A DNA stretch of 64,000 nt from Rhizophagus irregularis (GCF_026210795.1 NC_089432.1:1612001-1676000); one strand, 5' to 3'; shown: positions 1 to 11,550, counted from the first letter of the stretch. Numbers and translations are program-made. Notes: generated by a model not told the origin, from the sequence alone.

Positions 1-640
1 ATTTTTTTTGGACAATTTTGTCCAAATTTCATACTTTGTAATTTTTTTTTGGACAGTTTTGTTCAAACTTCGTACTTTTTAGATTTTTTTTTCACATTAT
101 TTTGTCCAATCTTTATAATTTTTTAGCGATTTGTCTATTTTTTTTTTTACTTTTTTTTGGATAATTTTGTCCAAATTCCATACTTTGTAATTTTTTTTGG
201 ACAGTTTTGTTCAAACTTCGTACTTTTTAGATTTTTTTTTCACATTATTTTGTCCAATCTTTATAATTTTTTAGCGATTTGTCTATTTTTTTTTTTACTT
301 TTTTTTTGGATAATTTTGTCCAAATTCCATACTTTGTAATTTTTTTTGGACAGTTTTGTTCAAACTTCGTACTTTTTAGATTTTTTTTTCACATTATTTT
401 GTCCAATCTTTATAATTTTTTAGCGATTTGTCTATTTTTTTTTTTTACTTTTTTTTTGGACAATTTTGTCCAAATTTCGTACTTTGTAATTTTTTTTTGG
501 ACAGTTTTGTTCAAACTTCGTACTTTTTAGATTTTTTTTTCACATTATTTTGTCCAATCTTTATAATTTTTTAGCGATTTGTCTATTTTTTTTTACTTTT
601 TTTTTGGACAATTTTGTTCACTTATGGATGATTTTGTCTA
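1..640. repeat. Tandem repeat, ~149-bp unit, about 4.2 copies
   Basis: Four successive near-identical units start near positions 10, 158, 308 and 457, with a partial unit near 604. Each carries GGACAATTTTGTCCAAATTC, then a TTTGTTCAAACTTCGTAC segment, then a long T-run, then TTAGCGATTTGTC. The first segment is itself an inverted repeat (GGACAATTTTGTCC). The unit continues off the left edge. Apparent Phe-rich reading frames inside it are by-products of T-runs. No gene is present. Confidence 0.9.
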
Positions 641-759
641 TTTTTTTCACTAAATAAATAAGAATTTTTGCTTTAAATAAAACATTAACTAATTATTTTT
701 ATTTAAATTTACATATTCATTTATTTACAATATCAATTTTGAATACATCAGTTTTTCAT

Positions 760-1150
760 TTTGACAATTTTGACAATTCGACAATTCTAAAAATTTCGAC
801 ATGTCGAAATTAATTTCGTACAGTTTGTACATTTCGACAATTTCGTCAATTTGACAATTCTAAAAATTTTGACATGTCGAAATTAATTTCGTACAGTTTG
901 TACATTTTGACAATTTCGTCAATTTGACAATTCTAAAAATTTCGACATGTCGAAATTAATTTCGTACAGTTTGTACATTTCAACAATTTCGTCAATTCGA
1001 CAATTCTAAAAATTTCGACATGTCGAAATTAATTTCGTACAGTTTGTACATTTCGACAATTTCGTCAATTCGACAATTCTAAAAATTTCGACATGTCGAA
1101 ATTAATTTCGTACAGTTTGTACATTTCGTCAATTTCATCAATTCGACATA
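760..1150. repeat. Tandem repeat, ~73-bp unit with embedded palindromes, ~5 copies
   Basis: Units recur every ~73 bp from about 778 to 1135. Each contains AATTTCGACATGTCGAAATT, a perfect 20-bp palindrome (first copy 792-811; one later copy has a single mismatch), followed by GTACAGTTTGTAC, a second inverted repeat with 5-bp arms and a 3-bp loop. A degraded tail of the same motifs runs to about 1260. No coding capacity. Confidence 0.9.
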
Positions 1151-1276
1151 TCAAAATTATTTCGACAATTCTGACTATTTCGACATTTCAATAATTTCTA
1201 CATGTTGAAATTATTTCGGCATTTCGGCATTTCGACAGATTTTAATTTCGACATTTTGGCTTTAACCTTTACCATT

Positions 1277-1692
1277 TCAGCTGGTAACTTTATTTGCACT
1301 ATAAGAGACCTGTTTAATTTTTTCTAATCCTAATGTATTGAATAATTTATATAATTTTCTAGCTTTAAGGATTTTTTGACATAAATTCACATCTGTTATA
1401 TCAGGTAAAAGCTGTTTGATTTCTTGATATACCATAGATGTTGCAGTTTTTTTTTAACTCCACTGGCAACAAGGTTGTTAATCCTTTCATCATATTTTTC
1501 TATAAAGTAGTACCAGTATAAAATTGCTTCTTGGCCAAGCTTATTAGCTTTCCTGAACATGCAAACTATATTTTGTGCAGTATTTGAAGATGGATCCTGT
1601 CCTTCTAAAGTTTGATCCAACATAGTTGTATGTGCAGGTGACGATAACTGTTGCTTCAAATATGCTTTTATGTCATACAGGAATTGCATCAT
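1277..1692 (-). pseudogene. Frameshifted relic of a small lineage-type hypothetical protein
   Basis: The minus strand opens at 1692 (MMQFLYDIKAYLKQ...) and reads to a 9-base A-run (plus-strand T-run 1447-1455), where the frame is lost. If the run had one more A, reading would continue as KKKTATSMVYQEIKQLLPDI and end ...KVTS at a TGA at 1277-1279. The second half looks far more protein-like than the actual frame (KKKLQHLWY...). From memory, TATS-xVYQEIKxLLPDIT followed by a KARKLYKLF segment recurs in Glomeromycotina hypothetical proteins; that is recall, not a search. A one-base homopolymer deletion is the simplest explanation; a sequencing error is the alternative. Confidence 0.55.
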
Positions 1693-2187
1693 TACACGTG
1701 ACTTTTAACAAGAAAGAAATACAATATATCAAATAAAAAATGTTGCTAAAGCACAACTGATATATAAAAAATGCGAATACAAAGCTGTTTCAACACGGGA
1801 GATGTAAACTAATCTTGATATTTACCAATTAGCTATCAGTCATTATGATATTTTTTATTCAAGGATCATTATCCTCTGTTTTTACCAAACTGATTTTAAG
1901 ATTTACATATAAAGGGATGCTGCAGAAATAAATATTTTTTTTATTAAGGAATCATATGTCGATTATGTCGATTTAAATTCTTTAATTTAGGCATATCAGT
2001 GGATTTGCGTAATCACATGTTAGCCGAATATAGTAAATTAATTAGAGAACGGGTTTTCCCTTTCTATAATAAATTTATTATAGTCAAATGACGCATGATT
2101 ATGCAAATCCACCGATTTATTATAAATATTAAACTTATTCTTATTGCGAAGTAAAAATATTTTTTTTTTCATATTTAAAAAGAAGTC
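1693..2187. other. Noncoding stretch and decayed upstream region of copy A
   Basis: AT-rich sequence without a supportable gene. From about 2095 it contains TTATGCAAAT, an ATTATAAATATT stretch and a T-run just before the ATG of copy A. This resembles the layout upstream of the other three family members, so it is probably the remnant of that promoter. Confidence 0.4.
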
Positions 2188-2304
2188 ATGAAAAAAATAT
2201 AGAATGTGGGGACCAAACATATGGAGAAAAATTTTCCTATGTGGCCATTAGCCTGGATGGTTCAATAGTAGCAATGTTTAATCCATGTGAGTTATAGTTA
2301 TATA

Positions 2305-2389
2305 TTATTGGATGATTAAACTAAATAATAGTCTAATAGTGGCACGTAGTGCCACATTAGACTATTATATAGTTTAAATCATCCAATAA
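2305..2389. repeat. Near-perfect 85-bp hairpin in intron 1 of copy A
   Basis: Two ~41-bp arms (TTATTGGATGATTAAACT... and its reverse complement) flank a 3-base loop at the centre GTGGCAC-GTA-GTGCCAC. Only a few mismatches are seen. It sits just after the exon 1 donor (GTGAGT). It is probably a tiny foldback element; a structured RNA role cannot be excluded. Confidence 0.85.
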
Positions 2390-2636
2390 TAATATTATCA
2401 GTTTGACAGGACCATTCATGCAATTTTTATAATAAACTCCCATTACTATCCAATAATTTTATTATTATGCCAATACATAGTAATATGAGATAACTGACCT
2501 AAATAACAATTACGTAAAATCTGCATGAACTTATAAGGATAACTGATAATAATATATATATATGTATATATTATCATGTATTAATTTACTAATAATGAAA
2601 TAATGCGTTTACTGATTAAAAAGATGATATATATAT

Positions 2637-3130
2637 GTTGTGCCTCAGATCGATTCTTGCCTCAGCTGACAGCTGACGCACCTCAGATTAAAATCGTCAC
2701 CTAACACGTCTCATTTGAATCGTATAAATTTAATCTACTATAAATAAACTTTTTTCTATTAATTAAATTGCCTTCATGTTATAAGTAAATATATTTGTCA
2801 CAATAATGTACACATATTCTGAAATTTTTATACAATTTTAATTCCTATTAAATATACAATGCGAATATATTTGGAAAATTTGCATTTTAAATACATTTTT
2901 AAATGAAGATTTCAAAAGCAATCATGAATCCAATTGATCTAAAATTTTGGGATTGAATATTTGAAAATACAGCAAATAAGTTTTATTAATAATCAAATGT
3001 ACATTAGATTAGAAAATTTAATGCTTAATTATAATCAATTTTTTATTGTAAAGTGAGGCGCGTCAGGTGGCGATTTTAATCTGAGGTGCGTCAGCTGTCA
3101 GCTGAGGCAAGAATCAATCTGAGGCACAAC
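2637..3130. mobile_element. TIR/foldback MITE with ~75-bp terminal inverted repeats
   Basis: The left end GTTGTGCCTCAG... (2637-2712) matches the reverse complement of 3056-3130 (...CTGAGGCACAAC) with only a handful of differences over about 75 bp. The middle has no coding capacity. Flanks are ATATAT repeats, so the target-site duplication cannot be measured. It lies in intron 1 of copy A. Superfamily not assigned. Confidence 0.85.
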
Positions 3131-3843
3131 ATATATATCCAATTAATCTATTAAAAAAAATGAGAATTAAGTTCCTCAAAATTTATTTTTTAGACGGTTC
3201 TTCTATATTAATCACAAAAGTGGTAACAAGTAAAGCGGCAACAAGTGAACAGGCAAAAATAAGTTTCAATAATATAAAAAAATTTTTTGATATAATGCCA
3301 TCCAACATTCTTGGATGGTTTTTAACTGTTTCAGATTCTGAAAATAATATTGGCTTGATTACAATTTCTTGTATAACTGATGAAGACATAAATCCAAAAC
3401 TAAAAATTCGGCATAGAAAACTAAATCGATATGCAGTAAAATTACTTGTCTATTATATTTCTATCAATATTTTTTAATTCTCAATTTTTTGTTTATTCCT
3501 TTTCCCTTATTTATTATCTTTTTTTGTATTTCCTTGTATTATTGTTTCTATAATCTCAGATACATTGTTAACAATATTAAACTACTGACTTGGAATTCTA
3601 GTAAAGGAATGATGAAGCTTTTCAAATTTTCATTTGATAATAATAATAGTATGGTGTGCACAGTCTAAAGCCACCACTTTTTTATTTTTTGGCCAAATTT
3701 ATATAAAATCACGTGAGCAAATTTCATTGGTCAATATTTACTTATCATATATATATATAGGTGGGTTTGTAGAATAGAATACCAATTGTTTAGCCAGAAT
3801 TAATAATAATTCTGGCTAAAATGATTTATAAATTCATATTATA

Positions 3844-5025
3844 GTGCAGAACCTCTATACTCAACTACTTATGTATAATAACAATTGATTGATTATAAAT
3901 TCCTAAAAAAATTTTTTTTATATTTAATTAAAAAATTTAACCGATAATTTTTATAGCTTTAAAAATTATTGGTTATTTTTTTTCTAAATTAAATTTTGGC
4001 TGAGTTTTAGCTGTTTAAAAATCTGTAATTTAAATATATTGATTAAATTGAGACTAGGGATGGCAACGGTCGGTCATGGTCGGTCATCAGTCGGTCATAA
4101 CCGGTCAAGAACCTTTGACCGACTGACTGACCGTTTGACCGACCGGTCTGACCAACCAGTTAACCGACCATTTGACCGACTGGTTAACCAATCCTGAAAA
4201 CATTTGCAAAACGTAATTTAATTGAAATACTTAATAAAAAATGTTTTCACAACGTTTTCTATTAAAATAATTAAAAAAATGTTTGCGAAACATTTTTTTT
4301 ATTAAATTACATTTCACAAACGTTTTCAGGATCGGTTAAACAGTTGGTCAAACGGTCAGTTAACCGGTCGGTCTGACCGGTCGGTCAAACGGTCGGTCAG
4401 AGGTCTTTGACCGACCGATATCGGTCACGGTCATGACCAGTCATAACCGGTTAATGACTGTGATTATTGCCATCCCTAATTGAGACTAGTTTAAATTTTT
4501 GTATTACAGGTTTTTTTAGCCATATTTAATGTACAGATTTTTTTTTTAATATGCTAAGAAGAAAAAAAATTTTAAAACTGCAAAAAAAGATTTAATAAAT
4601 AAGGTTGTTTAAATATAGGTTAATTTAGTGTTATAGATGATAATTATATACCATCAAGTGAATATTTAAAAGACAGTTCAGATGAATTTATAAATGAAAA
4701 AATTCAAAAACTAAGTAATTTTACTTTAATTTGGTCAAAAAATACATATAATAAAATACAAATCTCATTGATTCATCAGTTTATAATGAAATACAATAAA
4801 TAAATATATTATATAAATTTTAATATCTAAAATCCTAATTTCTGATTGGTTAATATATGTATCACGTGATGCTTACATAATCTGAAAAATTGAGACTTTT
4901 TTTTTTATTTTATAAATCAATTCCTTTTAATAAATAGAGTTTAATTTTTTTATAAAATTAAAATCCAATCATAAAATCAAATTTTATTCAATTTTTTTTA
5001 AGTTCCTATTATAGAGGTTCTGCAC
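3844..5025. mobile_element. Nested TIR element (GTGCAGAACCTCTATA ends)
   Basis: A 16-bp exact inverted repeat, GTGCAGAACCTCTATA at 3844 and its reverse complement ending at 5025, lies inside the 3649-5486 element. The CAGAACCTCTATA core resembles ends of pogo/Tigger-like elements (from memory). The flanking duplication is not clear. No transposase is visible. Itself interrupted by the element at 4055-4478. Confidence 0.6.
4055..4478. mobile_element. hAT-like MITE, 8-bp target-site duplication
   Basis: The termini TAGGGATGGCAA and TTGCCATCCCTA are exact inverted repeats, and both sides are flanked by ATTGAGAC (4047-4054 and 4479-4486). An 8-bp duplication with this TIR style is characteristic of hAT elements. 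The interior is an inverted arrangement of many GGTCGGTCA / GACCGACCGG subterminal repeats and has no ORF. Confidence 0.9.
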
Positions 5026-7138
5026 CATATCAGAAAGAATCTGTTATTTTATTATATTTAAAATTATGATACCTATTAAATTTTTTCTATATTCATTAAG
5101 AATAATAAACATATATTTAATTTGTTTTTTTTTAAAAAAATAAAGTTTAAAGATAAATAATTCTCATTCAGTTATTTAAACAAAAATATTTTTATATTAA
5201 TTCTTAATTTAGGCCAGTTTATAAATTTTGGCCTGCATCATATTAATATTAAACTGGCCAAATTCCTTCAAATTTATTCAAAACATAGTAAAATAACCAA
5301 AATTAAAACTTATATATCTTATGCTACAGTAATTCAATTTGAAAAAACTCTCTGTTACATAAAAGTATACTGTTTAAACTACAATATTACAGAAAGTTTT
5401 TTTAAAAAATATTGATTAAATTTTTTATTCTATTCATTTGAAATCACATAATAAAAAGTGGTGGCTTTAAACTGTGTGCACCATACTAATACGAATAATG
5501 ATAGTGATACTTCAATATACAAATAATGTCTTGGCGAGGTTGTTAGTTTTTTAAAAAATACTAAAAACTCTTCAAATTGTGCAACGCTCGTCTGCACGAA
5601 TTGTATAAAAATACAAAAGATAGGGATTAAATTAAATGAATTAAATGTACATGATGAAAGTGGTTATATATTACCTGAAAATTTATATAAAGAATTGGAA
5701 AGCTTTGAGGATTCAAGACGCAATTGGAAATATCTTTTGAAATCTAGATTTAGAGAATTTTTAATGGTTGACATAAGCGATTACAAGCATATACAATGTA
5801 TTGAAATATACAATATTAATACTTCACAATTAGTAAATGTTTTTTACAGACATTGTAGAGAAAAGGATTTTATAATTTCAAGAAACAATGAACCCGGAAT
5901 TTTTGCAATATCAACTGATTCAAGATTATTTGCTTATTCTTATGGAGACAACATTATTACAACTTATTTAATGGAACGTGAACTTGAGGTTGTTTCAAAA
6001 AAATTTGACAACATTTATAAAATTAAATTTTTAGAATTTATCGAAAAAGATAAAAAATTATTCATTATTGAAGAAGATAAAGAACATGATGAGAAATTTC
6101 ATACTTGGATTATATCAGGATGTTTAAATGATTATCTTTCTATTTCTAAAGATGATATTGGTTTATCAGATGAGCATTATAATACTTTGACAAAGGCAAA
6201 TGAAAAAGTAATTTTTTATAATAAAGTTGATGAGAAACAGTTTAGGATTGTATCTATAAAAGGGACAACTTTTGGAGAAAGTGACCCCGTGACTGATGAG
6301 CATGAATATCAATCATGTGATCTAGAACCATGGAATATTAATGCAAAGACTATTCACGGTAGATTTCTTAATAATGACAGAAGGTTTCTTCTATTAATCG
6401 GTCAAAATAGTATTAAATTATGGAAATCTAAATCCATAAATTTTATGAATTTTGATAATTTTAAAAATTTCAAAAATTCGAATCTTGTCTATATTTTAAT
6501 AAGTGATAAAATCAAACCAGAAATTAAAACTAAATTCCTAATTGAAGATGATATGACTACTGTAATAATTCATGCATGCAAATCACTTGTTTATCTCTAT
6601 AATCGTAAGCATGTAAGAAGTATCAAAAAACATCAAAAGTTTGTTAGTGGAATAACAAATATTATTAAAGATTTTATCAGAAAATATCCTGACAATTGAA
6701 AACTTATGGAGATTCAATATCCTTTAATGTCATATCTAATTTATTCCCGTTCATTTTCTTTAATTAAATATGTTCTGTTTGAAAATACTGAAAAGTTACA
6801 CAGACCACAAAGTAAATATGATTCTTATCCTTATTACAGTTACTTGAAATTATATGAGTATTTTAAATTGAATGATGAAGATTTGAAATCAGTTAATGAT
6901 TTAGAATTAGCTTTAGAATTCTGTGAAGGTTTGCATTTTAATTTCTTACTACTCATTTTATTACTACTTGTTTTATTGTTATAGTATATAGTAATTTATG
7001 GGCTTTATTTAAACGATTTTATTTATAGATCAAGATACTGTTATATTAGCATATTTATTAGAATATTATATTGAAAATTCTATGACTCATATTGGTTGGA
7101 TGATTAATGTTACAAAAATTCTTCCGAAATTACCCGGT

Positions 7139-8552
7139 CCCTATGAAAAAAAATCATCCAATTTTTGTACAATATTTGTTCAAGTCCGTGTGGAAATTGT
7201 TCAATTATTGCAGATTTTTGGATAAAAATAGCTATGAAGTTTTTCAAAGCATATTAAAAGTATGCAATTTTTGTACAACTTAAATTTAGGATATAGAAAA
7301 TGTTCAATTTTTGTGTGATCTTTATACAACTTAAATTTAGGATACAGAAAACATTCAATTTTTGTACAATAAAAATTGTGATTATTGTACAACTTGAAAA
7401 TAGACTTAAATTTAGGATATGGAAAGCAATTTTTGGGTAATCCTACTATACTACTTTCCATCTTACCTGTATGGTTACATTTGACCACTTTTAGGGTCAA
7501 ATAGACCACTTTTAACCATTACAAATAGATTTTCCTAAGTAAAGTGATTTATGCAGTAAGGTTACACAAAATTCAACTGCATATTTGCTTATAAACGGGT
7601 ATCTTCCGTACCCATTGGTGAAATTTTTGTATCATCTTGTAACTAAAAAGAAGTCAAAAACTTTTTATTAGGTTACACAATTAGTTCTGACTGGAATTAT
7701 AATTTGGCCAGAATTATGCGGTAAAAATCAACTCTTAAAATAATATATTTTGATCACGTGGTCTGATCGTCAAAATAAATATGACAACGTGAAATGTTTT
7801 TGTTTATGTTTTTTTAACCTTTTAACTTTTCTTCAACTTTCTTTTAAAATATCAGGTAAGAAAAACTTGTGTTCTTTATCTTTTTATTTTCCTAACTTTT
7901 TACATTTTAATGTTACTAACTTGCTTTCTTCACTAACTTCATACTTTTTTTTATTACTAACACTAATAATTTACTTTTTAACACTACTAATTTGCTTTCT
8001 TCACTAACTTCATACTTTTTTATTACTAACACTAATAATTTACTTTTTAACACTACTAATTTGCTTTCTTCACTAACTTCATACTTTTTTATTTAATACT
8101 AATAATTTACTTACACTAATAATTTACTTTCTTCTTTGGTACTACTAATTTACTTTCATGTTACTAACATACTTTATTTTATTTTATTTTCTTACAAATT
8201 TTTATATTTATGATTATATCAAATTTAGTATTTTATTTATGAAATATTGTGTATATTTTTTATATTTTAAGTCAATAAAAATTCATAATTTCACTTTATA
8301 AATTGCCTGTTATTACTGTAAAATTTAACCTATAATTTTTAAAATATGGCCTAAAATTTGGCTCAAAAATCACACAATAATTGTATAAATTCAGCTCAAA
8401 AATAGGATAATTATTGAATGAATTACCATGCAATAATTGTGTGATTTATTGCAATTTTTAGCACAATTATTGTATGGTCAAATATACAGAAATCGTAGTG
8501 AATTTAATTGAATGATTTTTCGACAAAAATCACACAGACTTTTTTCATAGGG
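7139..8552. mobile_element. CCCTATGAAAAAA-TIR element with GGT target duplication, in the exon 3 donor of copy A
   Basis: The left end CCCTATGAAAAAA (7139) and right end TTTTTTCATAGGG (to 8552) are inverted repeats, flanked by GGT on both sides (7136-7138 and 8553-8555). The pre-insertion site reads through an exon 3 end into GTATAT, the donor used by C and D, so the element landed on the splice junction. The interior holds short tandem repeats (AACTTAAATTTAGGATA units at 7275-7420; TTTGCTTTCTTCACTAACTT units at 7910-8100) but no transposase. Confidence 0.8.
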
Positions 8553-8944
8553 GGTATATTTATTAAATAATAATTTTTGTTGCTTTTTGTTTATCAATTA
8601 CATTTTCCTTTACTAAATTGTTTTTATTTTATATAGCTAATTACACGGAGTTATTATATTATAAACCTTGTTTTGGAGGAATAAGTTACAATTTTCCAAA
8701 TAAAAGATTTAAAGAGTTGTCAGTCAGTGAATATAATTTAAAAGTATATATACCACTTACTCGGCTCAAAACAACAGAATCTTTAACCTTTTCAGAATAC
8801 AAGAAAATAGGGTAAATATTATTTAAATATCTCAATTTATTAAATCTATCACTGACACATTTTTTAAAAAAATATAGAGATGAGGAATTACATAATATTT
8901 ATATGGTTCCGTTTCCAAATTTTACAACTTACAACACAAAAAAC

Positions 8945-11289
8945 TTCTCTAAATGTTATGTTAGTTTTTTTTTTGAAAAATTTTTCCTTACTTTGATTGT
9001 CTTATTCAATTATATCCTCAGATTGTAGCATCAATAATTAATAATTTTCTACCCGCTCGTACTTGTTTGTGAATTATTAATCGTATATTATATCATGCTG
9101 TAATACTTTACTATATATAAACTTTTTTTGATTCACCCATATCACGTTCTATGTTTTACGAAGAAAAAAAATCCTAATTAAAAATGAAACCACTGATAAG
9201 AAACGGTTACTTTGTTAGTCTATTTGGTTTTATTGTGATTGCACAAGAAATTGTTTCTGGAATCATGCGTTAAATCTTTTAAGAAAAATAATTCCGAATG
9301 CCATTTTAATAAATACCTAGGTAGATATCACGTTCAATAATTTGGCTGTATAATGCTAATAACCACAAAATAAATGTCTGGATAATGACGTAACAAACTG
9401 AATGTAATAAAATTCGATAGATAAATATTGGTTAAAACAACAAATATAAAAATAATTTAAGAATTAATTTTTTATTATTATTTAATGAAAATAATTTGAA
9501 ATTTATGATACTTTGAGGCTAAGACTATAGTCGATACTGAGACAATTTTGAAGGGAATAATAGAAACCTATAAAAAATCTCTGAAAAAAATATATTCTTA
9601 TGATTTATCGCAGGCGCAGTAAATTATAAATCAAAAAAGTGTAAGCCTAGAATAATTTGATTAATTCATGCCATCCTCCTAACGTATTCTGGTTTCAGGT
9701 TTTCCTTAGTATTTAATTCATTTTTGTTATTTAGTAGTATGCCTTCAATAGTACTGATCTATTTATTCCAATATCTACTGTTGTAGCTTTACCCGTTAAT
9801 GTTTAGTAATACTTCTGAATTTTTACCTCACGGTATTCTTAGTTGTTCATCATTAGTTAATTACATTTACGTTGTTAGTTGAAACTTTACCACTATTTAA
9901 ATGAAATTGACGAAGAGAGATTTCACCCAATCGATTATTTCCAGAAAACTGTTATGAGAAATTAATTGAATAATCATTATGAGGAATTAATAGATTATTT
10001 CCAGAATAATTATAGTGTTAATAGCGATGTATTCGCATTTCAGATTGCTAACATCTCTAATAATATTATAGGTCATAACGTCATATTGTGAATAATATTC
10101 TGATTTCTACTTACTGTGCAGATTGAATTATTCGTTCTCATTTTCAAATAAGTTTGTTAATATTTTTGTCTTAAAAAGATCATTTGAATGAAATCAGTCA
10201 CGTGGCGGTAAAATTATAAGATAGTTATGGCAATTATTTATTTGTACTTTAAAATAAAATAAAATTATACACACTATTTAAGTTTAAATTCATTATTATC
10301 GATTTGAGATATGAATGGCAATTAAATTAAATGCAATGATTTATTTATCGATTTTAAATTTTCATATCGGGAATTTCAATGAAAGTCGATTTTTTATGCA
10401 AACCCTGGAAGACGGGATCGCCACGAAATTTTGCATCACATGTATGGAAAAAACGTGCCACCGGGTCTATCATTAAGGTCCAGTGATTTGCCAAAATTAT
10501 AGAGCTAGGCTTAATAAAAGATATTATTGTGATACCATGAAAATTTTGTTCGACAAGTTCGACAATAAGCAGATTTAGTATTCCTCAGCAAAATTTTTTG
10601 ATATGCTTTTTCTTTTTTTTTCATTTTCATTAAGGATATTATTCTCTTTTGGATTTTATATGTATTATTGTGACATCTTTTCTGTTTTCAAATATAAATT
10701 TCAAATCTTTTAACGTATGTGGTATATACAATACCTCTTCGTTTTGCAAAATTTGTAAGATTTGTAAATTTTTTATAATGTAACTAATTTAACTAAACAT
10801 ATTTCTTTTAATAATTAAAGTCTAATTTTTGATATCATGGAATAATAAAATTTTACTTTAGAATCGGAACATGATCGGCCTATCGGCCGATCATTTATCC
10901 GATCAAGCCTAAAATTATAAAAATGATTAATAATTGAAAAATTATATAAATTTGATTAGGATTATAAGCACACGACATAAATAACTAAGGTTTATTTGTA
11001 AAAGAAATTTAATAAACTCGAAGAAAAAAAAATAATAAATTTTAAAATTAATTTCTTATTTATTTTCATCTGGATAAAAGTGATATTACGAAAATAAAAT
11101 TCGTTATTTAAGCTATATGGATCGCTATGTACATTAAAATTAATTTTAAGATGAAAACTGATTTTACATTTTTGGCTGCAAAGATCAGGGATGTTGCATC
11201 TTCAAACGCAAACAAATATTTTTGGTGTTACTTAAATGTTAATAATTTTTAACTAAATTAATTTTTGTAAACAGTAGAATTTGGATCTA
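8945..11289 (+). other. Intergenic, no gene recognised
   Basis: About 2.3 kb of AT-rich sequence with frequent stops in all frames. The missing 3' exons of copy A are not found here. A slightly GC-richer patch lies near 10380-10510 and a GATCGGCC-containing inverted repeat near 10872-10900; neither supports a gene or RNA call. Confidence 0.5.
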
Positions 11290-11388
11290 CATATGCAATT
11301 TGCGATTCTAAGATTACTTTTATATACATTAGACGTATCAAAATAAAAATATTTTTTTTTTCATATTTTGATATAAGAAAAAGAAATC
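11290..11388 (+). promoter_or_regulatory. Shared upstream box and leader of copy B
   Basis: ATATGCAATTTGCGATTCTA near 11290 is closely similar to sequences at 25567 and 57394, the positions about 100-110 bp upstream of the ATG in copies C and D. A TATATA-type stretch follows, then a T-run and TTTGATATAAGAAAAA directly before the ATG, also present in C and D. Conservation beyond coding sequence suggests a duplicated core promoter and 5' leader. The start site is not known. Confidence 0.5.
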
Positions 11389-11519
11389 ATGACAAGAGAT
11401 ATAGAATGTGGTGACCAAACATATGGAGAAAAAATTTCCTATGTGGCCATTAGCCCGGATGGTTCGATGGTAGCAACGTTTAATCCATGTGAGTTATTAA
11501 TATTTATCCAATTTTTTCT

Positions 11520-11550
<31 letters not shown>

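Larger units (their letters stand above)
3649..5486. mobile_element. TIR element inserted in exon 2 of copy A, TA target duplication
   Basis: Ends GTATGGTGTGCACAGTCTAA... and ...TGTGTGCACCATAC are inverted repeats of about 37 bp reaching AAAGCCACCACTTTTT. Both flanks are TA (3647-3648 and 5487-5488), and coding homology to the family resumes right after. A TA duplication suits Tc1/mariner-type elements, but no transposase is visible, so this is a non-autonomous copy. It contains two further nested elements. Confidence 0.8.
2188..8944 (+). pseudogene. Copy A: dead propeller/TRP-like channel gene, split by transposons, 3' truncated
   Basis: Homologous to the intact genes at 25671 and 57505. 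Exon 1 (2188-2286) lost one base near its start, giving an early TAG. Exon 2 begins at 3194 after an AG; it hits TAA at 3475 and is interrupted by an element at 3649-5486. It resumes at 5487 and carries a TGA at 6697-6699 where C and D have Trp (NWKLME), ending at 6928. Exon 3 starts at 7029 and is interrupted at its donor site by an element at 7139-8552. Exon 4 is 8637-8811 (175 bp, same as C and D). Exon 5 starts at 8878, and homology stops near 8940 after MVPFPNFTT. Pore exons are missing. The 5' part resembles copy B, the part after ~5850 resembles C and D. Certain as a pseudogene; the exact 3' breakpoint is approximate. Confidence 0.9.

Noticed and set aside
157-530. Two overlapping Phe-rich open frames
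   Set aside because: They arise from T-runs in the 149-bp tandem repeat; the same peptide repeats with the DNA unit and has no protein character.
760-1260. Possible CRISPR array
   Set aside because: Units are tandem 73-bp repeats with no unique spacers, in eukaryotic DNA with spliceosomal introns.
6697-6699. TGA read as tryptophan (alternative code), also suggested by TGA at 48875
   Set aside because: In copy A the TGA replaces a conserved Trp, and the LINE-C TGA could too, but both genes also carry frameshifts or deletions. Intact copies C and D use TGG at the position. Ordinary nonsense mutations explain it.
7750-8007. 85-codon hydrophobic open frame
   Set aside because: Lies in short tandem repeats inside a TIR element; Leu/Phe bias comes from T-rich DNA.
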